A stretch of DNA of 5,889 nt from DASYAN01 sp036501345 (lineage in GTDB: Bacteria > Chloroflexota > Ktedonobacteria > Ktedonobacterales > Ktedonobacteraceae). A program made the position numbers and the translations under genes. The stretch covers positions 1 through 5,889 of the forward strand of contig DASYAN010000458.1 in assembly GCA_036501345.1 (NCBI GenBank), written 5' to 3'. The notes under the pieces were generated by a model that saw only the letters and a list, made by a program, of their open reading frames with translations, was not told the origin of the DNA and did no database searches. Positions within the stretch are counted from its first letter, which is position 1, and each line of letters begins with the position of its first letter. Below are positions 1 through 5,638 of the stretch, in pieces.

Positions 1-205
1 CTTGAGTGACCGTAAAGGAAAGAACCACGAGCATGATAGCCATCCCAAGAGGTGGAATGAGTACGCTTGCAATAGCCCAGGGCGTGCGACGCCAGAGAAG
101 CAAATCCAGCCGTGCCAGTGACCACATGCTTTGAAGTGCAATCCATAGAAAATGAACATATAATCGTAGTGTGACGACAAGCTGTGAGCGCTTGAACAAA
201 GTCAC
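1..205 (-). CDS. Partial membrane protein, probable ABC-2 type transporter permease (N-terminus only)
   Basis: This is an open minus-strand frame of 68 codons that leaves the window at its left edge, so only the N-terminus is visible. It starts with a basic stretch, then a hydrophobic segment (LYVHFLWIAL), then SMWSLARLDLLLWRR, then a long hydrophobic helix with a PP kink (AIASVLIPPLGMAIMLVV). The pattern 'Leu-Ala-Arg-x-Asp-Leu-Leu-Leu-x-Arg-Arg' before a first long membrane helix with central prolines is typical of ABC-2 type permease subunits; I infer that family from this pattern alone. The start is uncertain. GTG at 205 includes the extra hydrophobic segment but has no clear ribosome binding site. 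ATG at 127 gives MWSLARLDLLLWRR as the N-terminus and also lacks one. An in-frame stop lies near position 325. The gene diverges from the membrane protein at 680. No partner ATPase is visible. Another polytopic membrane protein is possible. Confidence 0.5.
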   Translation of the reverse strand, partial: MTLFKRSQLVVTLRLYVHFLWIALQSMWSLARLDLLLWRRTPWAIASVLIPPLGMAIMLVVLSFTVTQ

Positions 206-652
206 CTTACGCTTACGTGGGGAACGGCATTGCCTTTTTGCAGCCAAAGATCTATCTCGCAATCTCGTCGAAACTGAGAGAGAACCTCTCTTCTGATGAT
301 ATCTATTCGTTACACGGTGCCGTCATATGCCAGGACATGGCACAAGAAATGGAAGATGTGTTATGCGTTGCGTAGTTCCTGTACCAGTATATCAAATTCT
401 TCTAGTAGCATATAGTTATAAAAACTGGCAGGCAGAGCTTTTCAAGATCAAGAACCACACGCCTTACAACAAAAAATAGGGATTTATCGTAAAAGGGATA
501 ATCGGAGATACCCTAGGGAAAAAGATCGGGATTTCTCCGCATAGACAGGGAAGGTAATCCGCTATAAACTCTACTAAAAGGAGGCTTTCTTCGGCCTCTC
601 GGACTCATTCTCAAATTGGCAAGGCGAATGGACATCTACTTGATATCAGTGG
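206..652. other. Divergent intergenic region with regulatory-looking elements
   Basis: I found no convincing gene in this roughly 450-base stretch between the divergent genes at 205 (minus) and 680 (plus). It contains a short hairpin AGAGAG-AAC-CTCTCT (277-291), just upstream of the minus-strand gene. It also holds three GGGAT-type elements between 477 and 540, a CCCTAGGG palindrome (511-518), a possible -10 box TATAAA (563-568), and a GAGGC/GCCTC hairpin (581-598) next to an orphan AAAGGAGG. The region is probably a shared control region for both divergent genes. Confidence 0.6.
477..540. promoter_or_regulatory. Cluster of GGGAT-type elements plus CCCTAGGG palindrome (composite motif, copy A)
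   Basis: Three related elements occur in the same orientation: GGGATTTATCG from 479, GGGATAATCGG from 495 and GGGATTTCTCCG from 528. Between the second and third lies TACCCTAGGG (509-518), an 8-base perfect palindrome with flanks. The block TACCCTAGGG followed after 7 bases by TCGGGAT recurs at 5399-5423, with 8 bases between the two parts. The cluster ends about 23 bases before a possible -10 box TATAAA (563-568) that lacks a good -35. That would fit an activator-dependent promoter for the gene at 680. The TACCCTA half resembles the left half of CsoR-type copper operators, but the right half fits less well. Both the regulator and the promoter assignment are inference. Confidence 0.4.
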
Positions 653-661
653 ATGACAGAG

Positions 662-672
662 AAAGGAAGAGA
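662..672 (+). promoter_or_regulatory. Ribosome binding site deciding the start at 680
   Basis: The purine-rich sequence AAAGGAAGAGA lies 7 bases upstream of ATG 680, a good Shine-Dalgarno position. The alternative in-frame ATG at 653 is preceded by a pyrimidine-mixed sequence (CTTGATATCAGTGG) with no such site, and it would put this purine run inside the coding region. This supports the shorter protein. Confidence 0.65.
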
Positions 673-679
673 CATCTCC

Positions 680-1639
680 ATGCTACTCTCGCAGAAGCGC
701 TTACGTCAAATTCTTGGAGTATTGTGGCTCATTGACGGATTGTTACAGTTGCAACCAGCGATGTTCACTATGAATATGGTGAACAAAGTTATGGACCCGA
801 CTGCATCAGGCCAGCCAGGCCTCATCGCCGCTAGTCTAAACTGGATCATCGCTGTGACCACGCAAAACCTCATAGCCATCAATCTGCTCATTGTTGTGGC
901 TCAGATCATTCTTGGTATCCTCTTGATAGCTGGATTGTGGGTCAGAGGAACCGTGATTATCTCCATTATATGGGCACTCATTGTCTGGTATGGAGGGGAA
1001 GGGATGAGCATGTTATTGACCGGACAAGCCAGTGCTCTCACAGGAGCACCAGGAGCTGTTTTGCTCTATCCCCTCCTGGGCCTTGTGATCTACCCACGAC
1101 GCACACCGAATGATCCTTCAGGTGAGAACAATGAGAGTGGGTTGCTCTCCCGATTACAACTGCGCTGGATCCTTGCGGGCTTCTGGGTCTTCGTTGCTCT
1201 CTTACAGCTTCAACCTTACTGGTGGCAGGACGGACAAATCTCTGAGTTCATTAGCGGTATGACAGGTCAGGGAGGGCTTGATGGAATCTTGCTTGATCCC
1301 ATGTTCAATGTACTTGCAATCATCACTGTTCATGTAGAAGTAGTGTTGAACGTTCTACTGATCATCATCTTTCTAGCACTAGGGATCGGACTGGCGGTGG
1401 TCAAGCAAGATCGGGTCCGTCCTTGGTTGATTGCCTCCATTCTTGTAAGTGTTCTTCTCTGGTGGGGAGCCCAAGGATTTGGCATGATACTCACTGGGAT
1501 GGCGACTGACTTCAATTCGGGATTGTTACTCATAGTGATGGCACTGGGGTGTTGGCCCAAGGCATCTCTGCTGCAAGCGGCACGCAAACCATCGATCCCT
1601 GATGCCAAACAGACGGGAGATACAGTGCAGACAGCATAG
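680..1639 (+). CDS. Polytopic membrane protein with internal duplication (unassigned family)
   Basis: This is a 319-residue integral membrane protein of unknown function. It contains two copies of one unit. Copy 1 (about residues 8-141) opens with LRQILGVLWLIDGLLQLQP and copy 2 (about 161-294) with LRWILAGFWVFVALLQLQP. Each later carries a glycine-rich GMxLTG segment (GGEGMSMLLTG at 105-115; GAQGFGMILTG at 263-273) after a Trp-containing helix, and then a last helix ending in basic residues or proline. Each unit has about four hydrophobic segments, and a polar linker joins them near 142-157. The layout is vaguely DoxX-like, but I see no decisive motif. I chose ATG 680 because GGAAGAGA lies 8 bases upstream; the earlier in-frame ATG at 653 has no ribosome binding site. 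The gene is followed by a hairpin and then the cupredoxin gene. A link to copper is suggested only by its neighbours. Confidence 0.85.
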   Translation: MLLSQKRLRQILGVLWLIDGLLQLQPAMFTMNMVNKVMDPTASGQPGLIAASLNWIIAVTTQNLIAINLLIVVAQIILGILLIAGLWVRGTVIISIIWALIVWYGGEGMSMLLTGQASALTGAPGAVLLYPLLGLVIYPRRTPNDPSGENNESGLLSRLQLRWILAGFWVFVALLQLQPYWWQDGQISEFISGMTGQGGLDGILLDPMFNVLAIITVHVEVVLNVLLIIIFLALGIGLAVVKQDRVRPWLIASILVSVLLWWGAQGFGMILTGMATDFNSGLLLIVMALGCWPKASLLQAARKPSIPDAKQTGDTVQTA

Positions 1640-1722
1640 CGTAGCGTAGCGTAAAATATCCTTGCTAGTTTCCTGTAGACAACCAACACCATGTTTTTAA
1701 TCTCGGTACGTTGAGAGAAAAA

Positions 1723-1771
1723 GAGATGAGCTTGAGGCAAGATCTTTTAAGCTCGTCTCCTTTGAGTTTTT
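1723..1771. terminator. Hairpin between the membrane protein and cupredoxin genes, probable terminator
   Basis: GAGATGAGCTT (1723-1733) pairs with AAGCTCGTCTC (1749-1759). This gives an 11-base stem with one G-U pair and a 15-base loop. On the plus strand the stem is followed by CTTTGAG and then five T (1767-1771), so the T run is displaced from the stem. On the minus strand the stem is followed at once by CTTTTTCTC-like sequence, which is a better terminator layout. It probably ends the transcript of the 680 gene and may work in both directions. An attenuator or processing site ahead of the cupredoxin gene is also possible. Confidence 0.5.
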
Positions 1772-1822
1772 ATGGAGGGTGGCGGGAGTGAATCGTGAGA
1801 GTGCATGAATAGGAAGTAGTAT

Positions 1823-2236
1823 ATGAAAATCCCCAAAAGCGTACTCTTTGAGACAGCGATCATCGTAGGTCTGGCCGTTCTCTTTAAAGTCGCTCTTGTT
1901 CTTCTGAATGCACATGTTGGCACATCAACAACGGGAGATACAGCGAACCTCCCTGTTCACAGCGGACATGTTACCATTACGATCTCCAACCAGGAATTTC
2001 GTCCTGCCGTTATCGTGGTCACTGCTGGTACCACAATCACATGGATCAATCATGATCCTATGACTCACACGGCGACTGAAGGGCAAAATGCTTCCCCGGT
2101 TCCACATGGCTTCAATAGCAACCTCCTGACTTCAGGACAATCCTGGAGCTATGTATTCAAGACACCTGGGACGTACATGTATACCTGTGAAGTTCACCCA
2201 AGTATGAATGCGAAAGTTGTCGTAAAAAAGGCATGA
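1823..2236 (+). CDS. Membrane-anchored cupredoxin (amicyanin/plastocyanin-like type 1 copper protein)
   Basis: This 137-residue small blue copper protein would act outside the cytoplasmic membrane as an electron carrier or copper-binding protein. Residues 12-29 form a hydrophobic N-terminal segment that serves as anchor or signal. A beta-rich cupredoxin domain follows at about 48-135, with the family landmarks 'V.I.N..F.P..I.V..G.T.TW.N.D...HT'. The copper ligands are readable: His82 (PMTHTAT), then Cys122, His125 and Met128 in YTCEVHPSM. The Cys-x2-His-x2-Met spacing matches amicyanin, not plastocyanin, where the last gap is longer. All four type 1 ligands are present, so the protein should be functional. 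The start is well supported by AGGAAG (1811-1816), 6 bases before the ATG. A lysine (Lys22) lies inside the hydrophobic segment, which is unusual. The gene converges on the CopC-CopD gene across only 41 bases. Confidence 0.92.
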   Translation: MKIPKSVLFETAIIVGLAVLFKVALVLLNAHVGTSTTGDTANLPVHSGHVTITISNQEFRPAVIVVTAGTTITWINHDPMTHTATEGQNASPVPHGFNSNLLTSGQSWSYVFKTPGTYMYTCEVHPSMNAKVVVKKA

Positions 2237-2277
2237 AATAGGTCTCTGACAGAGTGAAAAACTTTCTGAAGAAGGCC

Positions 2278-4164
2278 TCAAGTCCCTATAGTACATTGGA
2301 TCATAGTTTTAGCATCGTCAAAGCCATTACGTCGTACAATCAGTTCAATTCCCCAGTGGCCAGACATGCTTAAAATACTCGCTGTTGCCCCATAGTAGCC
2401 AGGTGTCTTCTTGATAGGTGTGAAGTTGAGTACTTCGGTCCCCATATCCATATCTTCCATGATGAAATAAGCTACAATGGCATCCGCATGCTGAACTGGC
2501 TGACCATCCTTATCCGTCAGCGTGATTTCAAAGGTATTTGGACCAACCTTCCCGGGGTTGATCGCCAGATGGTAGGTGAGATCGGCCATCTGACCTTGGC
2601 GAATGAGTGGTCCATTGGCAACTGGAGCACTCGGCGCTGGAGGTGGACTGAGACTGGTTAATCCCCCAACGACCAGTAACAGACAGAGCGCGATCAGCAC
2701 CTCAGTTTTGACCGCACGCCGGAATATTCGTTGCAGTCGTCCAGCCGCAAATGATCCGGCTCCATCCTCCTCGCTCGTCTTCACTGCAAATCGTTGCATG
2801 AGTGGACTGATCCGGAAGGCATTGAAGGCTCCCAAGCCAATGAGTAGAGCAAAGAGAGCACTCTTGAGTATAAGTGCCTGTCCATAGCTACTTCCCAGGA
2901 ATGCTGAGAGCACCTGTCCCTCATTTCCACTCAAGAAAGCGTTGAGTACGTTTAATTGTACGAGTGCTTGCACCATCCCTGTCACAGCCAACAGAGCGAC
3001 CGAAAGCATGGCAATGACGGTAAAGCGAGGAATGAGTACGGCAATGACGCGTGTACGATCGCCTGTTCCTGGAACAAGTGTCCGAAGGGCCACTGGAAGG
3101 ATCAGTATAAAGGAAAACAATCCTCCGACCCACAAGCCTGTACTGACCAGGTGCAACAGATCAGCAGGAACAAGGACCAGCGCTGCTCGGTTGGCAGCTG
3201 CATGAGAGTCAAGCGAGTTCGTAGACATCATCCCCACGCCAGCAAAGAGGATGAACCAGAGCAGTTTCTCTGGGCGACCTTCCCTTGCTTTGTTGCGATA
3301 CCACAAGAACCACAGGATGAATGCAAGTAGTAGCAGAGCGAGCCGTAGCAGCCACAAAACTCCAAAACGGCTATGGAGGAGCACTGTGGTAACGGCACTG
3401 TTTCCAAAGATTTGCCAGGGAGCACTTGCACTAGAGGTACTGGCCTGGTAGATCAAAAAGCTGGCCCAACCGAGGAAGAGGATCAGAAGACAGCCAAAAG
3501 AGAACCATAGGGTTCGCAACTCTATCTGTGCGTTGGCCTCATCTAGTAGAACCAGACGGATCCTGAGCTCTTGAGCACTGGGTCTCCAGATCAGGAGCAG
3601 AAACATCAAGCTTCCCACCAGTCCAGCCAGCCCAAGGTAGTTCAACCAACGGATTGTTACACTCCAAGCATTCAAGTTATTGTCGGTTGTCTGGATATGG
3701 CTGAGTAAGGCACTCGTATTGGTTGGTAACGCTCCTCCACCGACGACAAAACTAAAGCCACTGGTTACCTCATGGCCGTCTTCAGCCGAAACGGTATGAA
3801 AGACCACGGTATAGGCTTCATCTGGCAAACTTGGGTGCAGTGAGATGATCAGGGAATAGGGATCGTTGGGGGCAATGTGGCTATTGCCAAGATCAACTTC
3901 GTGTTGCTGTTGATTAAAAACGGCCAGCTTACTGAAGTTGGGATCGACTTGCTCTGTAAACCAGACCTGCACCTGTGTGGGAGGATGACCACTGGGTAAC
4001 CTCGCATTGGCTGGCGGATCGCTGTGGTCATACTGTGCGTGAAATGGGAGCTGTGAATGAGCTTCTGTGAAGAGCGGAACCAGGAGAAACAACAGCAATG
4101 CCATAGCAAACGTCACGATGAACGTATGCATAAAACCGATATGCCGTCTTGATATGGAAACCAT
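2278..4164 (-). CDS. CopC-CopD fusion copper transport protein with C-terminal YtkA/FixH-like domain
   Basis: The protein (628 residues from ATG 4164) combines three copper-handling parts. Residues 13-35 are a signal or anchor helix that could be cleaved after TEA to expose His36. Residues 36-142 form a CopC domain (HSDPPANARL..., VxVWFTEQV, SAEDGHEV); His42, Asp129 and His131 fit the Cu(II)-site region, and no Met-rich Cu(I) loop is seen. Residues about 165-515 form a CopD domain of eight membrane helices, with His321 and the signature LLHLVSTGLWVGGL (336-349). Residues 526-628 are an extracytoplasmic YtkA/FixH-like domain with MEDMDMG (569-575) and MSGHW (600-604), which offer Met and His copper ligands. 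The architecture resembles Bacillus YcnJ, known in copper acquisition. The frame is open to GTG 4239, but ATG 4164 gives a more normal signal sequence and has a weak GAGAAG upstream. It follows the 4968 gene, likely in one operon. Confidence 0.93.
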   Translation of the reverse strand: MVSISRRHIGFMHTFIVTFAMALLLFLLVPLFTEAHSQLPFHAQYDHSDPPANARLPSGHPPTQVQVWFTEQVDPNFSKLAVFNQQQHEVDLGNSHIAPNDPYSLIISLHPSLPDEAYTVVFHTVSAEDGHEVTSGFSFVVGGGALPTNTSALLSHIQTTDNNLNAWSVTIRWLNYLGLAGLVGSLMFLLLIWRPSAQELRIRLVLLDEANAQIELRTLWFSFGCLLILFLGWASFLIYQASTSSASAPWQIFGNSAVTTVLLHSRFGVLWLLRLALLLLAFILWFLWYRNKAREGRPEKLLWFILFAGVGMMSTNSLDSHAAANRAALVLVPADLLHLVSTGLWVGGLFSFILILPVALRTLVPGTGDRTRVIAVLIPRFTVIAMLSVALLAVTGMVQALVQLNVLNAFLSGNEGQVLSAFLGSSYGQALILKSALFALLIGLGAFNAFRISPLMQRFAVKTSEEDGAGSFAAGRLQRIFRRAVKTEVLIALCLLLVVGGLTSLSPPPAPSAPVANGPLIRQGQMADLTYHLAINPGKVGPNTFEITLTDKDGQPVQHADAIVAYFIMEDMDMGTEVLNFTPIKKTPGYYGATASILSMSGHWGIELIVRRNGFDDAKTMIQCTIGT

Positions 4165-4266
4165 TGGTCTTCTCACGCTTCTCTTTCCAGTCTGCTCTAG
4201 CAGGCAGGGAGCAAGAGGGTAGAGAAGCGTTGCCAACACTCATCTACCCAATTAAGAGAATGTTCC

Positions 4267-4968
4267 CTAGCCACGCAAACTATCGGGTGGTGTCTTGATT
4301 TCTGTGGCACTTGCTCCTGCATAGCGGGATTTACGAGCTAGTGCAAATCCCGCTGTCACTAGACCGAGTATACCGAATATAGCACCAAGAATGCCAACAG
4401 TCATTGCCGTGGTTGCGCTGTTCTGTGCACTCTGAGCTTGACTCTTCAATACTGTCAGCTGAGCATTAGCAGGATCGGCCGAGCCAGATGGATAGGTTGG
4501 AACTTGTTCGACAGAACTAAAGCCTGTCGGGCTGCTGGTAAACTTTTCATTGATATGATTGTTGTTGATTGTGCCAAAGAAATGAAAGGTATAGTCTCCC
4601 ACTTTGGTGGGCAGGAAATAGGCATTATACTTGCCTGGATTGGCATAGCGAGGCTCAAGTGTCAGAGCAAGAGGGGTTGAACCACCTGTACTCACTTCAA
4701 CTTTGAGCGTCTTGTCTACATCATTGACGGGGTTGGAAAGAACTTGAGCTGCATTCTGGACGGTATAGTTACAGCTAGATCCATCACAGACGGTGAGATC
4801 CAGGCTATTTTTCACATTGGCATAGGCAGGCTCATCAAGAAAACCGACCACAAAAGTATAGGGACCAACATGGCGTTTTTCATGAGCCAAAGCTGGAGCT
4901 GTCGTCAGTACCACTCCGAGCAGAGCAGCCAAGAGGGCTATACTTCCTAAGGTGAAACGTTTCTTCAT
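4267..4968 (-). CDS. Exported, C-terminally anchored protein with predicted N-terminal histidine, unassigned family (copper-associated)
   Basis: This 233-residue protein has a clear secretion signal (residues 1-28, basic MKKR then a long hydrophobic run, ending ALA). The mature protein would begin at His29: HEKRHVGPYTFVVGF. An extracellular beta-type domain follows (about 34-165), with Cys61 and Cys66 in CDGSSC, which could form a disulfide. Next come a Gln/Ala/Ser-rich linker (about 168-187), one membrane helix (about 190-211) and a short basic cytoplasmic tail. I do not recognise a named domain. The layout of signal, mature His, domain and C-terminal helix parallels YcnI (DUF1775), which binds copper through its N-terminal His and neighbours a CopC-CopD protein in Bacillus. 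I infer a similar copper-capture role. Start: ATG 4968 has AAAAGGG 7 bases upstream; ATG 4971 and GTG 4989 are possible but worse spaced. It is probably first in an operon with the CopC-CopD gene. Confidence 0.88.
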   Translation of the reverse strand: MKKRFTLGSIALLAALLGVVLTTAPALAHEKRHVGPYTFVVGFLDEPAYANVKNSLDLTVCDGSSCNYTVQNAAQVLSNPVNDVDKTLKVEVSTGGSTPLALTLEPRYANPGKYNAYFLPTKVGDYTFHFFGTINNNHINEKFTSSPTGFSSVEQVPTYPSGSADPANAQLTVLKSQAQSAQNSATTAMTVGILGAIFGILGLVTAGFALARKSRYAGASATEIKTPPDSLRG

Positions 4969-4975
4969 CATTATT

Positions 4976-4982
4976 CCCTTTT
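4976..4982 (-). promoter_or_regulatory. Ribosome binding site deciding the start at 4968
   Basis: On the minus strand AAAAGGG ends 7 bases before ATG 4968 and 4 bases before the adjacent ATG 4971. The open frame reaches back to GTG 4989, but that start would put this purine run inside the gene and add six residues ahead of a normal MKKR signal-peptide start. Confidence 0.6.
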
Positions 4983-5056
4983 CTATCACCTTTTGCTACA
5001 CCAGTAAAAAAGGGTTATGGTGATGTGCCACAGCTAGAGCAAAAGATGAGATGTAT

Positions 5057-5084
5057 CTCTCGTTGTGTTTCCCTCAAACGAGAG
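5057..5084. promoter_or_regulatory. Inverted repeat upstream of the copper operon (operator candidate)
   Basis: CTCTCGTT (5057-5064) and AACGAGAG (5077-5084) are perfect 8-base arms around a 12-base spacer. The element lies about 90 bases upstream of the minus-strand start at 4968. No T run follows on either strand, so a terminator is unlikely. A binding site for a dimeric regulator of the copper operon, or a 5' leader hairpin, fits better. I see no clear -35/-10 pair next to it, so its role is open. Confidence 0.35.
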
Positions 5085-5398
5085 CGAACTGAATGATCTC
5101 TGAGTAGACATGAGAAACACCCTTTCAAAAATCATAGAGGGTCATAGCATGGATTGTCATGAGGACAAGTACCTATTTTCTTGAGGATATTTTCTCAGGT
5201 GATGACTGATGATTTTGCTCTCCATGAGTGCTTACGATGCGTCAGTCAGTACGAAGAGAAAAAGCGTTGCGAACACGACTCAATGCCGAAATCATTTCTC
5301 AATACATTCAAGAAAAGCAAAAGAGTCATCAACTGAAGAACTTCAAGCAGAGATATGCACGTGTATCAGCTCTTCCATATTTAAGAATTTCTGAGTCC

Positions 5399-5432
5399 TA
5401 CCCTAGGGGATAGAATTCGGGATGAATCCCGA
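5399..5432. promoter_or_regulatory. Composite motif copy B: CCCTAGGG palindrome plus TCGGGAT/ATCCCGA inverted repeat
   Basis: TACCCTAGGG (5399-5408) is followed after 8 bases by a perfect inverted repeat, TCGGGAT-GA-ATCCCGA (5417-5432). The same two parts in the same order and nearly the same spacing occur at 509-532, where the second inverted-repeat arm is degenerate. TACCCTAGGGGATA also resembles CsoR-type copper operators in its left half. The site lies about 285 bases ahead of the gene at 5719 and about 430 bases behind the start of the minus-strand copper operon, so its target gene is not obvious. Confidence 0.4.
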
Positions 5433-5456
5433 TGAGCATGATCCTGAATAACAAAC

Positions 5457-5573
5457 ATGTGCGATTTTTTCTTCAAAGACTTGATGTCTACAAGCTTTCT
5501 CATCGCGGTCCTTGTAGCGAGTCTTTCCTCTTCTCTTGCTGCGCTGACCATTTTGTACTTGTTTCTTTTATAA
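5457..5573 (+). CDS. Possible small one-helix membrane peptide (38 residues)
   Basis: The plus-strand frame from ATG 5457 to TAA 5573 encodes a 38-residue peptide. A second in-frame ATG at 5484 would give 29 residues, beginning MSTSFLIAVLVASL and ending in LTILYLFLL. From residue 10 on it is almost entirely one hydrophobic helix interrupted by small residues, as in known short membrane proteins. It lies 25 bases after the inverted repeat of composite motif copy B. Against it: neither ATG has a Shine-Dalgarno site, and a pyrimidine-rich stretch can read as hydrophobic by chance. I cannot assign a function. Confidence 0.2.
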   Translation: MCDFFFKDLMSTSFLIAVLVASLSSSLAALTILYLFLL

Positions 5574-5606
5574 ATCCCTTGAGAAATGTCTCCCAAAATG
5601 GTAATA

Positions 5607-5638
5607 TCTTAGTAGATCTCCTTGACGATCTACTAAGA
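5607..5638. repeat. Perfect 12-base inverted repeat (hairpin or operator)
   Basis: TCTTAGTAGATC (5607-5618) and GATCTACTAAGA (5627-5638) are perfect 12-base arms around the 8-base loop TCCTTGAC. No T run follows on the plus strand. On the minus strand only a short TTTT lies about ten bases beyond the stem, so a simple terminator is doubtful. It lies about 80 bases before the GTG at 5719, and the palindrome CAATGCATTG (5653-5662) lies between them. A regulator binding site or leader hairpin for that gene is plausible. Confidence 0.5.

Noticed and set aside
1637..1651. Three tandem copies of TAGCG beginning at the stop codon of the 680 gene
   Set aside because: Three copies of a 5-base unit easily arise by slippage, and the array has no visible functional context.
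1330..1740. Minus-strand frame of 136 residues overlapping the end of the duplicated membrane protein gene
   Set aside because: It lies mostly antisense to a well-supported gene, and its sequence is low-quality (Cys/Arg/Ser mix, no domain). Its start lies inside the hairpin at 1723-1759.
2237..2277. Bidirectional terminator between the convergent cupredoxin and CopC-CopD genes
   Set aside because: Only short imperfect symmetries are present (CTCTGACAGAG, TTCTGAAGAA), with no stem long enough next to a T run. Termination probably lies inside the opposing genes or is factor-dependent.
2956..3330. Plus-strand frame of 124 residues within the CopC-CopD gene
   Set aside because: It is antisense to the CopD membrane helices; its composition (Cys, His, Gln, Lys rich) is what the complement of hydrophobic codons gives.
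4120..4164. Twin-arginine export signal at the CopC-CopD N-terminus (SRRHIG)
   Set aside because: The two arginines lack the following Phe-Leu-Lys pattern, and the protein is a polytopic membrane protein best explained by normal Sec insertion.
4028..4243. Minus-strand frame of 71 residues with ATG at 4243
   Set aside because: It overlaps the signal peptide and CopC start in another frame and has no recognisable content. The CopC frame is clearly the coding one.
5381..5596. Minus-strand frame of 71 residues
   Set aside because: It is a charged, low-complexity reading across the composite motif, with no domain and no supporting start signal.
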